Of a stretch of 64,000 nucleotides of DNA, positions 25,938 through 34,918 are shown one piece after another. Below the pieces are notes generated by a model. It was not told the origin of the DNA. It made no database searches and worked only from the letters and a program-made list of their open reading frames with translations. How positions within the stretch are numbered: position 1 is the stretch's first letter; each line of letters starts with the position of its first letter. Made by a program: the position numbers and the translations under genes. Origin of the DNA: Paenibacillus aurantius (GTDB lineage Bacteria; Bacillota; Bacilli; Paenibacillales; NBRC-103111); NCBI RefSeq assembly GCF_032268605.1, contig NZ_CP130318.1, positions 3,568,001 to 3,632,000 of the forward strand, given 5' to 3'.

Positions 25938-26634
25938 GGCCAATACCCGAAAGGGGCCTTCCGTCTCCCCGCGTTTCCCTGCCCAGAAACCCTTCCACAC
26001 GGGTAAACACTTCCCTGGCTTCCACATCCGTGCAGATGATATGACGGGACTCCGGAAAGAAGTGAAGCTCCTTATCCCCCTTGAGGCGTTTATGAATATA
26101 ACGGGCGCTGTAGGGATGAACGATTTGATCGCGGGCGCCTTGAACAATTAAGGTCGAAGCGGTCACTTCGTCAAATTCGGGTTTAAGCTCGCGGACGAGC
26201 CGCATGAACTGGACAACGGCCGGCAGCGGAGTGCGTTCCTTGCGGCGGTAATAGGAAGTGTCCCCTTTGCGCCATTGCCGGTACACATCACGGGCGAGCC
26301 GGGCCGGGCTTACATAGTAGACGGCGGCATTCAAGAACACCAGGCGGCGGACCGGATACCGGTTGGCCAAATAAGCGGCAATCAGGCCACCCATGGAGAA
26401 GCCGACCAAATCGAACCTCCCGTACCGTCCGGCCAGCTTATCCGCTTCCTCTTCAGCGGCCTTCAGCCAATCTCTGCGGGACACGTTCTTCAGCTTTCTA
26501 AGATCGCCCCCGTGCCCGGGAAGCGTCGGCGTGAAGCAATCCCATCCCCCATCATGCAGGTGGCGGGCAAGGGGATGTACCTCGTAGGCTCCCCCCGTAA
26601 ATCCATGCAGCAGCAGGCATGCGCGGTCACTCAA
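25930..26634 (-). CDS. Alpha/beta-hydrolase, carboxylesterase of the Est30 type
   Basis: 234 residues. The oxyanion segment LLLHGFTGG, nucleophile elbow GFSMGG (Ser near 80), acidic residue in GARDQIV and His in ESRHIIC make a full catalytic triad. Size and motifs fit the monoacylglycerol lipase/Est30 carboxylesterases that hydrolyse short-chain esters. No signal peptide is seen, so it is cytoplasmic. It follows the cyclophilin gene by 14 nt. Confidence 0.85.
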   Translation of the reverse strand: MSDRACLLLHGFTGGAYEVHPLARHLHDGGWDCFTPTLPGHGGDLRKLKNVSRRDWLKAAEEEADKLAGRYGRFDLVGFSMGGLIAAYLANRYPVRRLVFLNAAVYYVSPARLARDVYRQWRKGDTSYYRRKERTPLPAVVQFMRLVRELKPEFDEVTASTLIVQGARDQIVHPYSARYIHKRLKGDKELHFFPESRHIICTDVEAREVFTRVEGFLGRETRGDGRPLSGIGHG

Positions 26635-26648
26635 CGGGCCTGCCTCCT

Positions 26649-27338
26649 TTATTTTTCAATAATTTTGACCGAGTTGATGGTTACCTTCTCCGTAGGCTGG
26701 CTGGGCGTTTGATCCGGGGAGCCCTGCGCCATCTTTACAGGAGTCGACGCGATTTTCTGAACCGTATCCATGCCCTGGCTTACCTTGCCGAAAATGGCGT
26801 AATCCGGCTGGGCATTCAGGCCGGCGCAGGAAGGTCCCGTGCATATAAAAAATTGGCTTCCTGCCGAGTTCGGAGCCCGGGTCCGGGCCATCGCCACGAT
26901 GCCCTCGTCATACTTGCTGTGCGTCATGTTGCGCTCGTCCTTGATCGTATAACCCGGTCCGCCGGCTCCCGTGCCGAGAGGATCCCCCGTCTGTACCATA
27001 AACTCTTTAATGATGCGGTGAAACGTAATTCCGTTATAGAAATTTTCCTTCGCCAAGAAAACAAAGTTGTTCACCGTAATCGGTGCTTCCTTGGCAAATA
27101 AATCAATAGTGAAGCTTCCTTTGGATGTATCGACCTGGGCCTGGTAGCTCTTGTTCTGGTCAATCTTCATCTCGGGCGCTTTCGACCAGCTCTTGCCTGC
27201 GGCTTGTCCTCCGCTGGATTGGGATGGCGGCGCACTCCCTCCCGCACTCCCCTCGTTCTTAGCCTGTCCGCAGCCGGAGGCTAAAAGTCCCGCCAGCACC
27301 AGCAGGCCAACCATACTTGCTAATCGAACCTTCCTCAT
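26649..27338 (-). CDS. Lipoprotein peptidyl-prolyl isomerase, cyclophilin type
   Basis: 229 residues. A signal peptide with lipobox LLASGC (modified Cys near 23) is followed by a Ser/Gly-rich linker and a cyclophilin domain with FHRIIKEFMVQTGDP and GSQFFICT. It should be anchored on the outer face of the membrane and help exported proteins fold. The ATG at 27338 has AAGGAG 8 nt upstream; a GTG two codons earlier is too close to that site. Confidence 0.9.
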   Translation of the reverse strand: MRKVRLASMVGLLVLAGLLASGCGQAKNEGSAGGSAPPSQSSGGQAAGKSWSKAPEMKIDQNKSYQAQVDTSKGSFTIDLFAKEAPITVNNFVFLAKENFYNGITFHRIIKEFMVQTGDPLGTGAGGPGYTIKDERNMTHSKYDEGIVAMARTRAPNSAGSQFFICTGPSCAGLNAQPDYAIFGKVSQGMDTVQKIASTPVKMAQGSPDQTPSQPTEKVTINSVKIIEK

Positions 27339-27473
27339 ATCCACGACTCCTTCTGTTCAGCTAAACTGCTTAAATTATAGCAAACCGCGACGGGAAACCA
27401 AAGCCCTTCCCCTCGCCTTCTCTCCAACCGGAGGGATAGGTCCCGCCCGTAATCCTCTCTCCTTCCCCAACCC

Positions 27474-27499
27474 AAAAAGAGCAGCCCGGGGCTGCTCTT
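27474..27499 (-). terminator. Intrinsic terminator after the PBP1A gene
   Basis: An 11-bp GC-rich stem (AAGAGCAGCCC with its complement) followed by TTTTTGGG on the minus strand, 12 nt beyond the stop. Confidence 0.8.
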
Positions 27500-27511
27500 C
27501 TCACTCTCTCT

Positions 27512-29989
27512 TTATGGGTTCTGAGGGGCGGGCGAACCGCTCTGTCCGGGCGTAGCCGAAGAAGAAGCCGGCTGGCTCGGGGCAGGACTTGACGTAGCCG
27601 ATGGACGAGGCGTGCGGTTTCCTCCCGGGCTGCTGCCTGGCTGGCCCGACGGCTCCGGCGACCTGCCCGGCCCGCTCGGACCTGGAGAGCCTTGGCCCGG
27701 CCCAGGAGAGGTTCCCGGTCCCGGGCTGCCCGACGGGCTCGCTGAAGGAGTGGCGGAAGGCGTCGGACTTGGGGACGGAGACGGCGATTCGGACGGAATG
27801 GCCACTTCCGAAACGTTCGACTTCTCTCCCTTCACGTTGTTCTCCAGATTGACGGGAATGACGTAATACTGGTAAGTCTCCCCTGGTTTAACCGTCGTAT
27901 CGTACACCTCCGCCGGACTCTTCACTTCCTGCAGAAGGGTGAAGTCGCTCTGGGAGTCCTTGCGGTATATTTGATAAGACGTCTGGCCTTCGGAAGCCGT
28001 CCAGGTCATCCGGACCTTCTTCAGATCGGGATAGTAAGTGGCGGCGAAGTCTCCTATGCCCTTAGGAGGTTCTTTAATATCCGAAACTCCGTTAGGGCGT
28101 TCAAAAGGCTTAACCGGAACCTTGGCGAGCGATTTCTCCATGACATCCTTGAAGATCGCGGCCGCCGCTCCGCTGCCCATCGTAATATAGTGATCTTTGT
28201 CTGTCCTGTCGAAGCCCATCCAAACGGCCGCGGTCCACTCCGGGGTATACCCGGCAAACCAGAGGTCGGTGTTGTTCTTCTCCAATCCCTTGATGTCCAG
28301 CTGGGTGGAGCCGGTCTTGCCTGCTGCCGGACGGTTCATTTTGCCGGCCGTTCCGGTTCCCCCCGGCTCGAGCACCGTCTGCATCATTTGGGTCATGTAA
28401 TAAGCCGTCTTCGGCTTCATGACCTGCTTTCCTTTATCCCCTTTGTAGCTTGCCACTTCCTTGCCGTCGGAATCGACGATGCTAAGGACGGCGTGGGCCT
28501 TGTACTGGGTTCCGTTGTTCGGGAAGGCGCTGTACGCCTGCGCCATCTGCAGCGGACTGGCTCCGTACGTCATCCCGCCCAGGGCAATCGCCAGGTTATT
28601 ATCCTTCTCGTCGAAGGGGATCCCGAGGTTGGAGGCGAAGGTCTTGCCTTTCTTCAAGCCGATTTCGTTCAAGAGCCAAACAGCGGGAACGTTGATCGAC
28701 TTCTGGATAGCCGTCGTCATATCGACTTGACCGCGGTACGAACCCAGATCCTTAGGAGCATATCCCCCGATATTGATGGGCTCATCCTTGAGCATTGAAT
28801 TCGGACCGTACTCTCCGCTTTCAATAGCGGGAGCATACACAACCAGAGGCTTCATGGCGGATCCGGGAGACCGCGGATCGAGCGCCCGGTTGCGTCCCTT
28901 GCTCTCGTAGTCCCGTCCTCCGATCATGGCGACAATTCCGCCATCCTTGTTATCGACAATCACCATACTGCTCTGCATAGGAAGTCCGTTCATGTCCTTC
29001 TGGAAGAACTTGTCGTTGTTATAGGTGTCTTCCATATTTTGCTGGGCGATCGGATTCAAGGTCGTGTAAATCTTGTAGCCTCCACTTCGGAGAACACTCT
29101 CCTCGATCTGGTAGGTCTCGGAAGCTTCTTTAAGCACATAATCCGTGTAGGTCAGGAACTTGTTCGTGGAGCCCGCTTTGACGGCCTTGTTGGGGTCGTA
29201 TTCCATTTTGGCCGCCTGCTCCTTCTCGGCCTGGGTAATATAGCCCTGATCGGCCATAAGCTGCAGAACGACGGCTCGTCGGTCCTTGGAACGCTCCGGG
29301 TTGTCGATCGGGTTGTAGTTGGACGGAGCCTTCGGGATTCCCGCCAGCGTGGCAATCTGCCACGTTTCCAGATTATCCAGCTTGTCGACCCCGAAATAAC
29401 GCTTGGCGGCCGCCTGGATCCCCAGGGCGCCTTTGCCGAAGTTGATCTGGTTCAAATACATCTCGAGAATTTGCTGCTTGGTAAACTGGCCTTCCAGCGC
29501 CATGGCAATGGACATTTCCGTCCCTTTGCGGAACAGCGTTTTGTCCGCATTCAGAAACATGTTTTTCGCCAGCTGCTGGGTGATGGTGCTGCCGCCCTCC
29601 ACGGCGGACCTGGCGACAACGTCCTTAACCAGAGCCCGTCCGATGGACCAGAAGTCCACTCCCGAATGCTCCCAGAACCGCCGGTCCTCCGTCGCAACGA
29701 AGGCATTCGTCACCTTCTCGGGAATATTCTCGACCACCTGCCGGTTGACCCCCAGCTTCGTGACCTCGTTCTTGTTCACATCGTAAATGGTGGAGGCTTG
29801 AGGCATGTTCAGCTTGTCCATGTTAGCCTTGAGCTCTTTCTGGCCGTTGAAAATAATAAAAATGTAACCCGCGAGCCCGCAGATGATGGCCAGTGCCGCA
29901 GCTACCAGACTCCAGGAAAGGAGCTTGGACCAGCTGAACGGCTTTTTCTTCTTCTTGCCGGAGGGTGAGGATGTGCGTTTATTGGCCAT
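27512..29989 (-). CDS. Class A penicillin-binding protein (PBP1A-type) with Ser/Pro-rich tail
   Basis: 825 residues. A cytoplasmic Lys-rich start and one membrane helix (about 25-47) precede the GT51 glycosyltransferase (EDRRFWEHSGVD, GGSTITQQLAKN). The transpeptidase has SAMK, SIN and KTGST boxes. A fibronectin type III-like domain follows (about 645-735), then a low-complexity tail of about 90 residues made of Ser, Pro and Gly. It polymerises and cross-links peptidoglycan outside the membrane. The low-complexity tail probably reaches into the wall. Confidence 0.94.
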   Translation of the reverse strand: MANKRTSSPSGKKKKKPFSWSKLLSWSLVAAALAIICGLAGYIFIIFNGQKELKANMDKLNMPQASTIYDVNKNEVTKLGVNRQVVENIPEKVTNAFVATEDRRFWEHSGVDFWSIGRALVKDVVARSAVEGGSTITQQLAKNMFLNADKTLFRKGTEMSIAMALEGQFTKQQILEMYLNQINFGKGALGIQAAAKRYFGVDKLDNLETWQIATLAGIPKAPSNYNPIDNPERSKDRRAVVLQLMADQGYITQAEKEQAAKMEYDPNKAVKAGSTNKFLTYTDYVLKEASETYQIEESVLRSGGYKIYTTLNPIAQQNMEDTYNNDKFFQKDMNGLPMQSSMVIVDNKDGGIVAMIGGRDYESKGRNRALDPRSPGSAMKPLVVYAPAIESGEYGPNSMLKDEPINIGGYAPKDLGSYRGQVDMTTAIQKSINVPAVWLLNEIGLKKGKTFASNLGIPFDEKDNNLAIALGGMTYGASPLQMAQAYSAFPNNGTQYKAHAVLSIVDSDGKEVASYKGDKGKQVMKPKTAYYMTQMMQTVLEPGGTGTAGKMNRPAAGKTGSTQLDIKGLEKNNTDLWFAGYTPEWTAAVWMGFDRTDKDHYITMGSGAAAAIFKDVMEKSLAKVPVKPFERPNGVSDIKEPPKGIGDFAATYYPDLKKVRMTWTASEGQTSYQIYRKDSQSDFTLLQEVKSPAEVYDTTVKPGETYQYYVIPVNLENNVKGEKSNVSEVAIPSESPSPSPSPTPSATPSASPSGSPGPGTSPGPGQGSPGPSGPGRSPEPSGQPGSSPGGNRTPRPSATSSPAPSQPASSSATPGQSGSPAPQNP

Positions 29990-30111
29990 TCGGATGATTT
30001 CCCCCTTCTGTCTCTGTCTATTTACTATTCTTATACCCTGCCTGACGAGTATACCAGAACCTTACCCTGAAATTCCTGCACATTCATCTTATCAAATTCT
30101 TAAGCTTTTAT

Positions 30112-30145
30112 AAAAAGAACAACCCAAGTCAACATTGGGTTGTTC
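30112..30145 (-). terminator. Intrinsic terminator after hfq
   Basis: An 11-bp stem GAACAACCCAA with its complement, a 7-nt loop and TTTTTATAAAA following on the minus strand. Confidence 0.85.
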
Positions 30146-30202
30146 CGGTATTTGCTATAGGGGATAACGATTCCTTACGAGAGGCCCTTCCCTCCTGCCG
30201 GA

Positions 30203-30445
30203 TTACTGGCCTTCTGCGGAATGATCCTGGAGGAATTGAACCGAGCGAAGAGGAGTAAACGTCGAAATGGCATGCTTGTACACCATTTGCTGTCTTCCTT
30301 CGCTGTCGATAATGATGGTGAAGTTATCGAACGCTTTAATCAATCCCCGGATTTGGAAACCGTTGGTCAAGTATACGGTAACGGGTATGCTTTCCTTACG
30401 CAGTGAGTTAAGAAAATTGTCTTGAATGTTGATCGACTTATTCAT
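30203..30445 (-). CDS. hfq: RNA chaperone Hfq
   Basis: 80 residues with both Sm motifs: Sm1 [17 protein letters not shown] and Sm2 [10 protein letters not shown]. The family forms a hexameric ring that binds small RNAs and A- or U-rich mRNA segments. GGGGG lies 7 nt before the ATG. It is 60 nt downstream of miaA, the common miaA-hfq pairing. Confidence 0.96.
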   Translation of the reverse strand: MNKSINIQDNFLNSLRKESIPVTVYLTNGFQIRGLIKAFDNFTIIIDSEGRQQMVYKHAISTFTPLRSVQFLQDHSAEGQ

Positions 30446-30505
30446 TAGTGGTCCCCCTTCAAATATGGAAAAATTCCCGTCATCGCGTAGTTCGATGAGC
30501 TTCCG

Positions 30506-31471
30506 TCAAGCTTCGGATTCGGTATACTTTGTTGCTATTATAGCATTAATTGTCTGTAAATGCCCAGCAAAGTTTACCGTATCCGTCACATCCACCCAGT
30601 GGATATCCTTCATATGCCGGAACCAGGAAAGCTGCCGCTTGGCGAACCTCCGGGTGTCCCGTTTCAGCAGGTAAACGGCATGCTCATAGGAATAGTCCCC
30701 GCGCAAATATCCCACCATTTCTTTATACCCCAACGCCTGCATGGAAATCAAATCCGGGGAGCAGCCCCTCTCCAGAAGCCCTTGCACTTCGCGCAGAAGC
30801 CCTTTTTCGAGCATCTCGTCGATCCTTTCTTCGATCCGTTTGTAGAGCAGCGCCCTGTCCATCGTCAGCCCGATCAGGCAGAGCCGGTAAGGAGATTCCT
30901 TGTTCTGGCCGGCGAGCTGTTCCGACAAGGTGGCGCCCGTCACGTGATGGATTTCGAGCGCCCGGATCACCCGGCGGTAATCGTTCGGATGCAGCCGGTC
31001 AGCCGACGGGGGATCCACTTCCCTTAAGCGGTCGTGGAGCGCTTCGGGCCCGTAGTCCTGCAGATACCTCATTTGCTCCTCGCGGAACGCTTCATCCGCT
31101 CCCCCTTCGCTGAACCGGTACTGGTAGCATAAAGATTCAATATAAAGACCCGTCCCTCCCACTACAAAAGGCAGACGGTTCCGGGAACGGATATCCCGGA
31201 TAGCTTGACCCGCCCGCTCCTGAAAATCGGCCGCCGAAAAGGGCTCGTCCGGATTAAGAATATCGATCAGATGGTGGGGAACGCCCTGCTGTTCCTCCGG
31301 GGTGATCTTGGCTGTTCCGATGTCCATCCCCCGGTATACCTGCATGGAGTCTCCGGATATGATTTCACACCCGTGGGCCCTTGCCAGGGCTATACTGAGC
31401 TTGGTTTTGCCTACAGCCGTCGGCCCAATGAGGACTAGAAGCTCCGGCTTGTTCTCAAGATGACGTTCCAC
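30506..31471 (-). CDS. miaA: tRNA dimethylallyltransferase MiaA
   Basis: 321 residues. The P-loop GPTAVGKT (about 17-24), the catalytic segment SGDSMQVYRGMDIGTAK and the VGGTGLYI motif are all present. It transfers a dimethylallyl group to A37 of tRNAs reading UNN codons. The GTG start at 31471 has GGAG 9 nt upstream and lies inside the end of the methyltransferase gene (17-nt overlap), so translation is coupled. Confidence 0.96.
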   Translation of the reverse strand: MERHLENKPELLVLIGPTAVGKTKLSIALARAHGCEIISGDSMQVYRGMDIGTAKITPEEQQGVPHHLIDILNPDEPFSAADFQERAGQAIRDIRSRNRLPFVVGGTGLYIESLCYQYRFSEGGADEAFREEQMRYLQDYGPEALHDRLREVDPPSADRLHPNDYRRVIRALEIHHVTGATLSEQLAGQNKESPYRLCLIGLTMDRALLYKRIEERIDEMLEKGLLREVQGLLERGCSPDLISMQALGYKEMVGYLRGDYSYEHAVYLLKRDTRRFAKRQLSWFRHMKDIHWVDVTDTVNFAGHLQTINAIIATKYTESEA

Positions 31472-32240
31472 AATCGATCACTCCGTATGTAATTTTGGTG
31501 CGGGTCCGCTTCGGACGGTAAAAGCCGAGGCGCTCGAACTCCGGACTGTCCCGGTGGTCCTTCAGAACCACTCTCCGGCGTGCCACGCGGACCGCTTCCT
31601 TTACGGCCTCCGGTGACAGAGGATGGGGATTCGCCGCCTGGCGAAGCGGGGAAATGGCACTGGAGTCCTCGAGAGGCAGCCGGAACATCGGATCGAAATA
31701 GACAATATCGCAGCTATCATCCGGCTGGGAGCGCAAATACGACAGATGCTCGGCATGCCGGATTTCGATTCTCCTCATCGCCTCCTCCAACGGGGCCAGA
31801 TCCGTGGGATAAGCCTGCAAGCCTTCCCGCAGCAGAAGAGCCAGCACGCGTTCGCTTTCCAGGGCGGTCACCTTTCCCGACGCTCCTGCGGCGTACGAAA
31901 AAACCAGGGCGTCGGACGCAAGTCCCGCCGTGCAGTCGAGGATAGCATCCCCTGGCCTCGCTCCCGAGAGCTCCAGCATCGGATCGGGCTCCCCTCTCTC
32001 CAGCCTTTTGATCCGCACATGAGCCATGCTGGGATGAAAATAGAGGAAGTCCTCCCCTTCCGGGTAATATTGAAGCTGGCGCTCGGTCTGGAGCAGAATG
32101 CCGGCCGTCGCATACCGTTCCCTCAATTGGCGGATCGACAGCCGCCTCCTCGGCACCCATTGGGCTCCCAGCTCGGCGGCCCATTGGCGGGAGCGGCCCA
32201 CTATGGTTTCGGAGGGATTGTAGGACGTGGTTACAATCAA
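31455..32240 (-). CDS. RsmJ-like class I SAM-dependent methyltransferase
   Basis: 261 residues. A Rossmann methyltransferase with motif I DAILDCTAGLASDAL and the catalytic-type motif YFDPMF, as in the 16S rRNA m2G1516 methyltransferase RsmJ/DUF548 group. Substrate assignment is by resemblance only. Start choice is open: TTG 32240 has AGGAGGAG at 9 nt, while a GTG nine bases upstream abuts the site. It overlaps miaA. Confidence 0.75.
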   Translation of the reverse strand: MIVTTSYNPSETIVGRSRQWAAELGAQWVPRRRLSIRQLRERYATAGILLQTERQLQYYPEGEDFLYFHPSMAHVRIKRLERGEPDPMLELSGARPGDAILDCTAGLASDALVFSYAAGASGKVTALESERVLALLLREGLQAYPTDLAPLEEAMRRIEIRHAEHLSYLRSQPDDSCDIVYFDPMFRLPLEDSSAISPLRQAANPHPLSPEAVKEAVRVARRRVVLKDHRDSPEFERLGFYRPKRTRTKITYGVIDCGTSS

Positions 32241-32436
32241 ACCGTTCACCTCCTCCTAATGTTGCCGCAGCCCGGCTTTCTCGTGGACAACGAAGCGTTT
32301 CAGGCCTGCGGCGGTTTCCTTAACGAGTATACTCTTTTTGGCCGGGTTTGATAAGCCAGGCCCCTTCTCCTGTTTCTTGCGGCTGCTTATCGGGTATTGG
32401 TTGTGTAAAGGCCTTAAGAAGAGGAGTGAAACGATC

Positions 32437-32784
32437 ATGGACAAACTTTCTTATGGGGTAAGCCTAGGCAGAAATGAAATCCTTCCTTTGGAGGAATCGA
32501 AAGAATATGAATTTGAAATAGAAGCGACGCCGGAGGAAGTCGGGCTCCTTCAAGAGCTTATCGAAGAATCGGAGGATACCGAGCAGTGGCTGATCGGCCG
32601 GGCCAAAACGCCTTATGAAGCGTTTCCGGAGGACGACCAGGACGAGAAGAATTTGCCGTCGGACATCCGCCTTCAAGAGGTGTACAAGCTGATCCATCGG
32701 CTGGGGGTTCCGGAAACCAAAGCTCATATTGAGCAGATGAGGGTTCTCCAGCCAAGGAACGGCAATGAACTCATAGAGAAATAA
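32437..32784 (+). CDS. Conserved hypothetical protein, unknown
   Basis: 115 residues, acidic, with no signal peptide or membrane segment and a mostly helical pattern (EATPEEVGLLQELIEESED). GAGGAG lies before ATG 32437 and a strong terminator follows, so it is a real monocistronic gene. I do not recognise a family. Confidence 0.7.
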   Translation: MDKLSYGVSLGRNEILPLEESKEYEFEIEATPEEVGLLQELIEESEDTEQWLIGRAKTPYEAFPEDDQDEKNLPSDIRLQEVYKLIHRLGVPETKAHIEQMRVLQPRNGNELIEK

Positions 32785-32812
32785 GCCGGGAGACCAATAG
32801 CCAAGTCATCAT

Positions 32813-32850
32813 AAAGGGAGCCGGGGCGAACACGCCCGGCTCCCTTTTTT
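32813..32850 (+). terminator. Intrinsic terminator after the hypothetical gene
   Basis: A 12 to 13-bp GC-rich stem AAGGGAGCCGGG with its complement, followed by TTTTTT. Confidence 0.9.
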
Positions 32851-32925
32851 AGGCTGAACACGCCCCCAACTGGAGGCGCATTCCCCATCGTTTTATTAAA
32901 CGGCCGTTCCTTATGCTCAGAACGC

Positions 32926-34905
32926 TTACATGACGCGCTTGAACATCTTCTCCAGCTCATAGGTAGAGAAGCTGACCACGATGGGACGGCCATGCGGGCA
33001 CGTATAAGGATTCCGGCAGGCCGCCAGCCGATCGAGGAGAGCCTCCATCTCCACCTTTGTCTGGCTCTGGTTCGCTTTAATGGAAGCTTTGCAAGAGCAC
33101 AGCGTGGAGGCCTTCTCCCTCAATTTGGCGATGTCCACCGCCTTCCTCTCGGAAAGAATCCACTCGGCCATCTCTTCGATGATTCGCTTCTCTTCCCCGT
33201 CCGGGAACCAGTGGGGATAAGCCCGGACAATGAAGGAATTCCCTCCGAAAGGCTCGATATAGACGCCCGCCTGCTCGAATACCGGCAGCCTGGCTTTCAT
33301 CAGCTCCGTCTCCGACGGGGTAAATTCCAGCGTGATGGGAACGAGGAGCTCCTGGCTCGCTTCTGCCGGTTTGCCGAACTTCTCGTAATAATACTCGTAG
33401 TTGATCCGTTCGTGAGCGGCATGCTGGTCGATGAGGAACATGCCCTCCTCGTTCTGGGCGACGAGGTACGTGCCGTGAAGCTGCCCGATCGGGGCGAGCT
33501 TCGGGAACTCCGGCAGCCTGGCCGGCCCGCCGACTGCATCCGGCGCCGAAGCGAGCCGGGCCAGCATGTCCGCCGGCAGCGGCGGCGCCGGAACCGCGGG
33601 CCGCCAAGCCGAGCCGCCGCTGCCGCCCCCCGAGGGGCGGGCCGCGGAAGCTCCGGCGTAGCGCTCCGGAGCCGGCCAGCCGCCCGCCGGTGCGCCGCTG
33701 CGCGCGGGTGCCGAAGCCGCCGCGGCTTCGGCCTGCGGCCAGCTCGCGGCAGGCGGCTGGCCGTCGGCGGCCGGCTCGCCGCCGGGCTCCGGCGGGGCCG
33801 GCGGCAGCGGCGCATCCGCGGCGGGGGCCGGCTCGGCGCCCGGGCGGTAGAGCGCGAGCTGCTCCTGCACGACCGCGGTGCGGCCGATGCTTTGCTTGGC
33901 CGCCTGCGGGATGTGCACCTGCCGCTGGAGCACCGCCCGGACCTGCTGCTCGGTGAACTCAAGCAGCTCGGCTTCCTTGCTGAAGCGGACCTCGAGCTTC
34001 GCCGGATGCACGTTGACATCCAGCAAGGAGGGGGCCATTTCCAGATGAAGCACCGCCACCGGATAGCGGTTGATCGGCAGCAGGGTGTGATAAGCTCTCA
34101 TGATGGCGTGAGCGAGGGCGTTGCTGCGGATGTAGCGGCCGTTCACGACCACGGACAGCGCCATCCGGTTCGCCCGCGTCAGCTCCGGCTTCGACACGAA
34201 GCCGTGGAGCCGGTAATCCAGGTCCTCCCCTTCGACGGGAAGCATGCTCTTGGCGGTAGCCGTCCCGTAGATGGCCGCGATGACCTGAAGCAGGTCCCCA
34301 TTTCCCAGCGTTTGGAGCAGGGTATGCCCGTTGTGCTTCAGGGTCAGGGCGATACCCGGATGGGCAAGGGCCAGCCGGTAAATATAATCGGAGACGTGCC
34401 CGAGCTCCGTCTGGATGGTTTTCATGTATTTCAACCGGGCGGGGGTATTGTAGAAGAGCTCCTTGACGAGAATATCCGTCCCCCGCGGGGCGGTGACTTC
34501 CTCCAAGGCTTCCACCTTCCCCCCTTCGACGACAAGACGGCGGCCAAGGCCGCTCGTCTCGGCGGAGGTGGTGCAGTCCACCTTGGCAACGGACGCAATG
34601 CTCGGCAGCGCCTCTCCCCGAAACCCTAGCGTCCGGATCTGGAACAGATCCCGGCCGGTGGCAATCTTGCTGGTGGCGTGGCGCTCGAAGGCGAGGGAGA
34701 TGTCCTCCGGCTCCATCCCGGAGCCGTTGTCCTTCACCCGAATAAGCTTCAGCCCGCCCTCTTCGATCGTCACGTCGATGCGGGTGCTGCCCGCATCGAC
34801 CGCGTTCTCGACCAGCTCCTTCACCACCGAGGAGGGTCTCTCGACCACCTCGCCCGCGGCAATCAGGTTCGCAATATGATCGTCCAGTATCGTTATTTTG
34901 GCCAC
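32926..34905 (-). CDS. mutL: DNA mismatch repair protein MutL
   Basis: 659 residues. The GHKL ATPase N-terminal domain has VVKELVENAVDAG, DNGSGM and GFRGEAL. A Pro/Ala-rich linker spans about residues 350-450, where the DNA is extremely GC-rich. The C-terminal dimerisation and endonuclease domain has DQHAAHERINYEYY and CPHGRP, so this is a nicking MutL as in Bacillus. The start is GTG 34905 with GGAGG at good spacing, 13 nt after mutS. Confidence 0.96.
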   Translation of the reverse strand: MAKITILDDHIANLIAAGEVVERPSSVVKELVENAVDAGSTRIDVTIEEGGLKLIRVKDNGSGMEPEDISLAFERHATSKIATGRDLFQIRTLGFRGEALPSIASVAKVDCTTSAETSGLGRRLVVEGGKVEALEEVTAPRGTDILVKELFYNTPARLKYMKTIQTELGHVSDYIYRLALAHPGIALTLKHNGHTLLQTLGNGDLLQVIAAIYGTATAKSMLPVEGEDLDYRLHGFVSKPELTRANRMALSVVVNGRYIRSNALAHAIMRAYHTLLPINRYPVAVLHLEMAPSLLDVNVHPAKLEVRFSKEAELLEFTEQQVRAVLQRQVHIPQAAKQSIGRTAVVQEQLALYRPGAEPAPAADAPLPPAPPEPGGEPAADGQPPAASWPQAEAAAASAPARSGAPAGGWPAPERYAGASAARPSGGGSGGSAWRPAVPAPPLPADMLARLASAPDAVGGPARLPEFPKLAPIGQLHGTYLVAQNEEGMFLIDQHAAHERINYEYYYEKFGKPAEASQELLVPITLEFTPSETELMKARLPVFEQAGVYIEPFGGNSFIVRAYPHWFPDGEEKRIIEEMAEWILSERKAVDIAKLREKASTLCSCKASIKANQSQTKVEMEALLDRLAACRNPYTCPHGRPIVVSFSTYELEKMFKRVM

Positions 34906-34918
34906 TTGCGCTTCCTCC

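Noticed and set aside
27560-27830. Simple repeats at the end of the PBP gene
   Set aside because: They encode the Ser/Pro/Gly tail typical of class A PBPs in Firmicutes; not a separate repeat element.
33500-33950. Extremely GC-rich block as foreign DNA
   Set aside because: It encodes the Pro/Ala-rich flexible linker of MutL in frame; composition follows from the amino acids.
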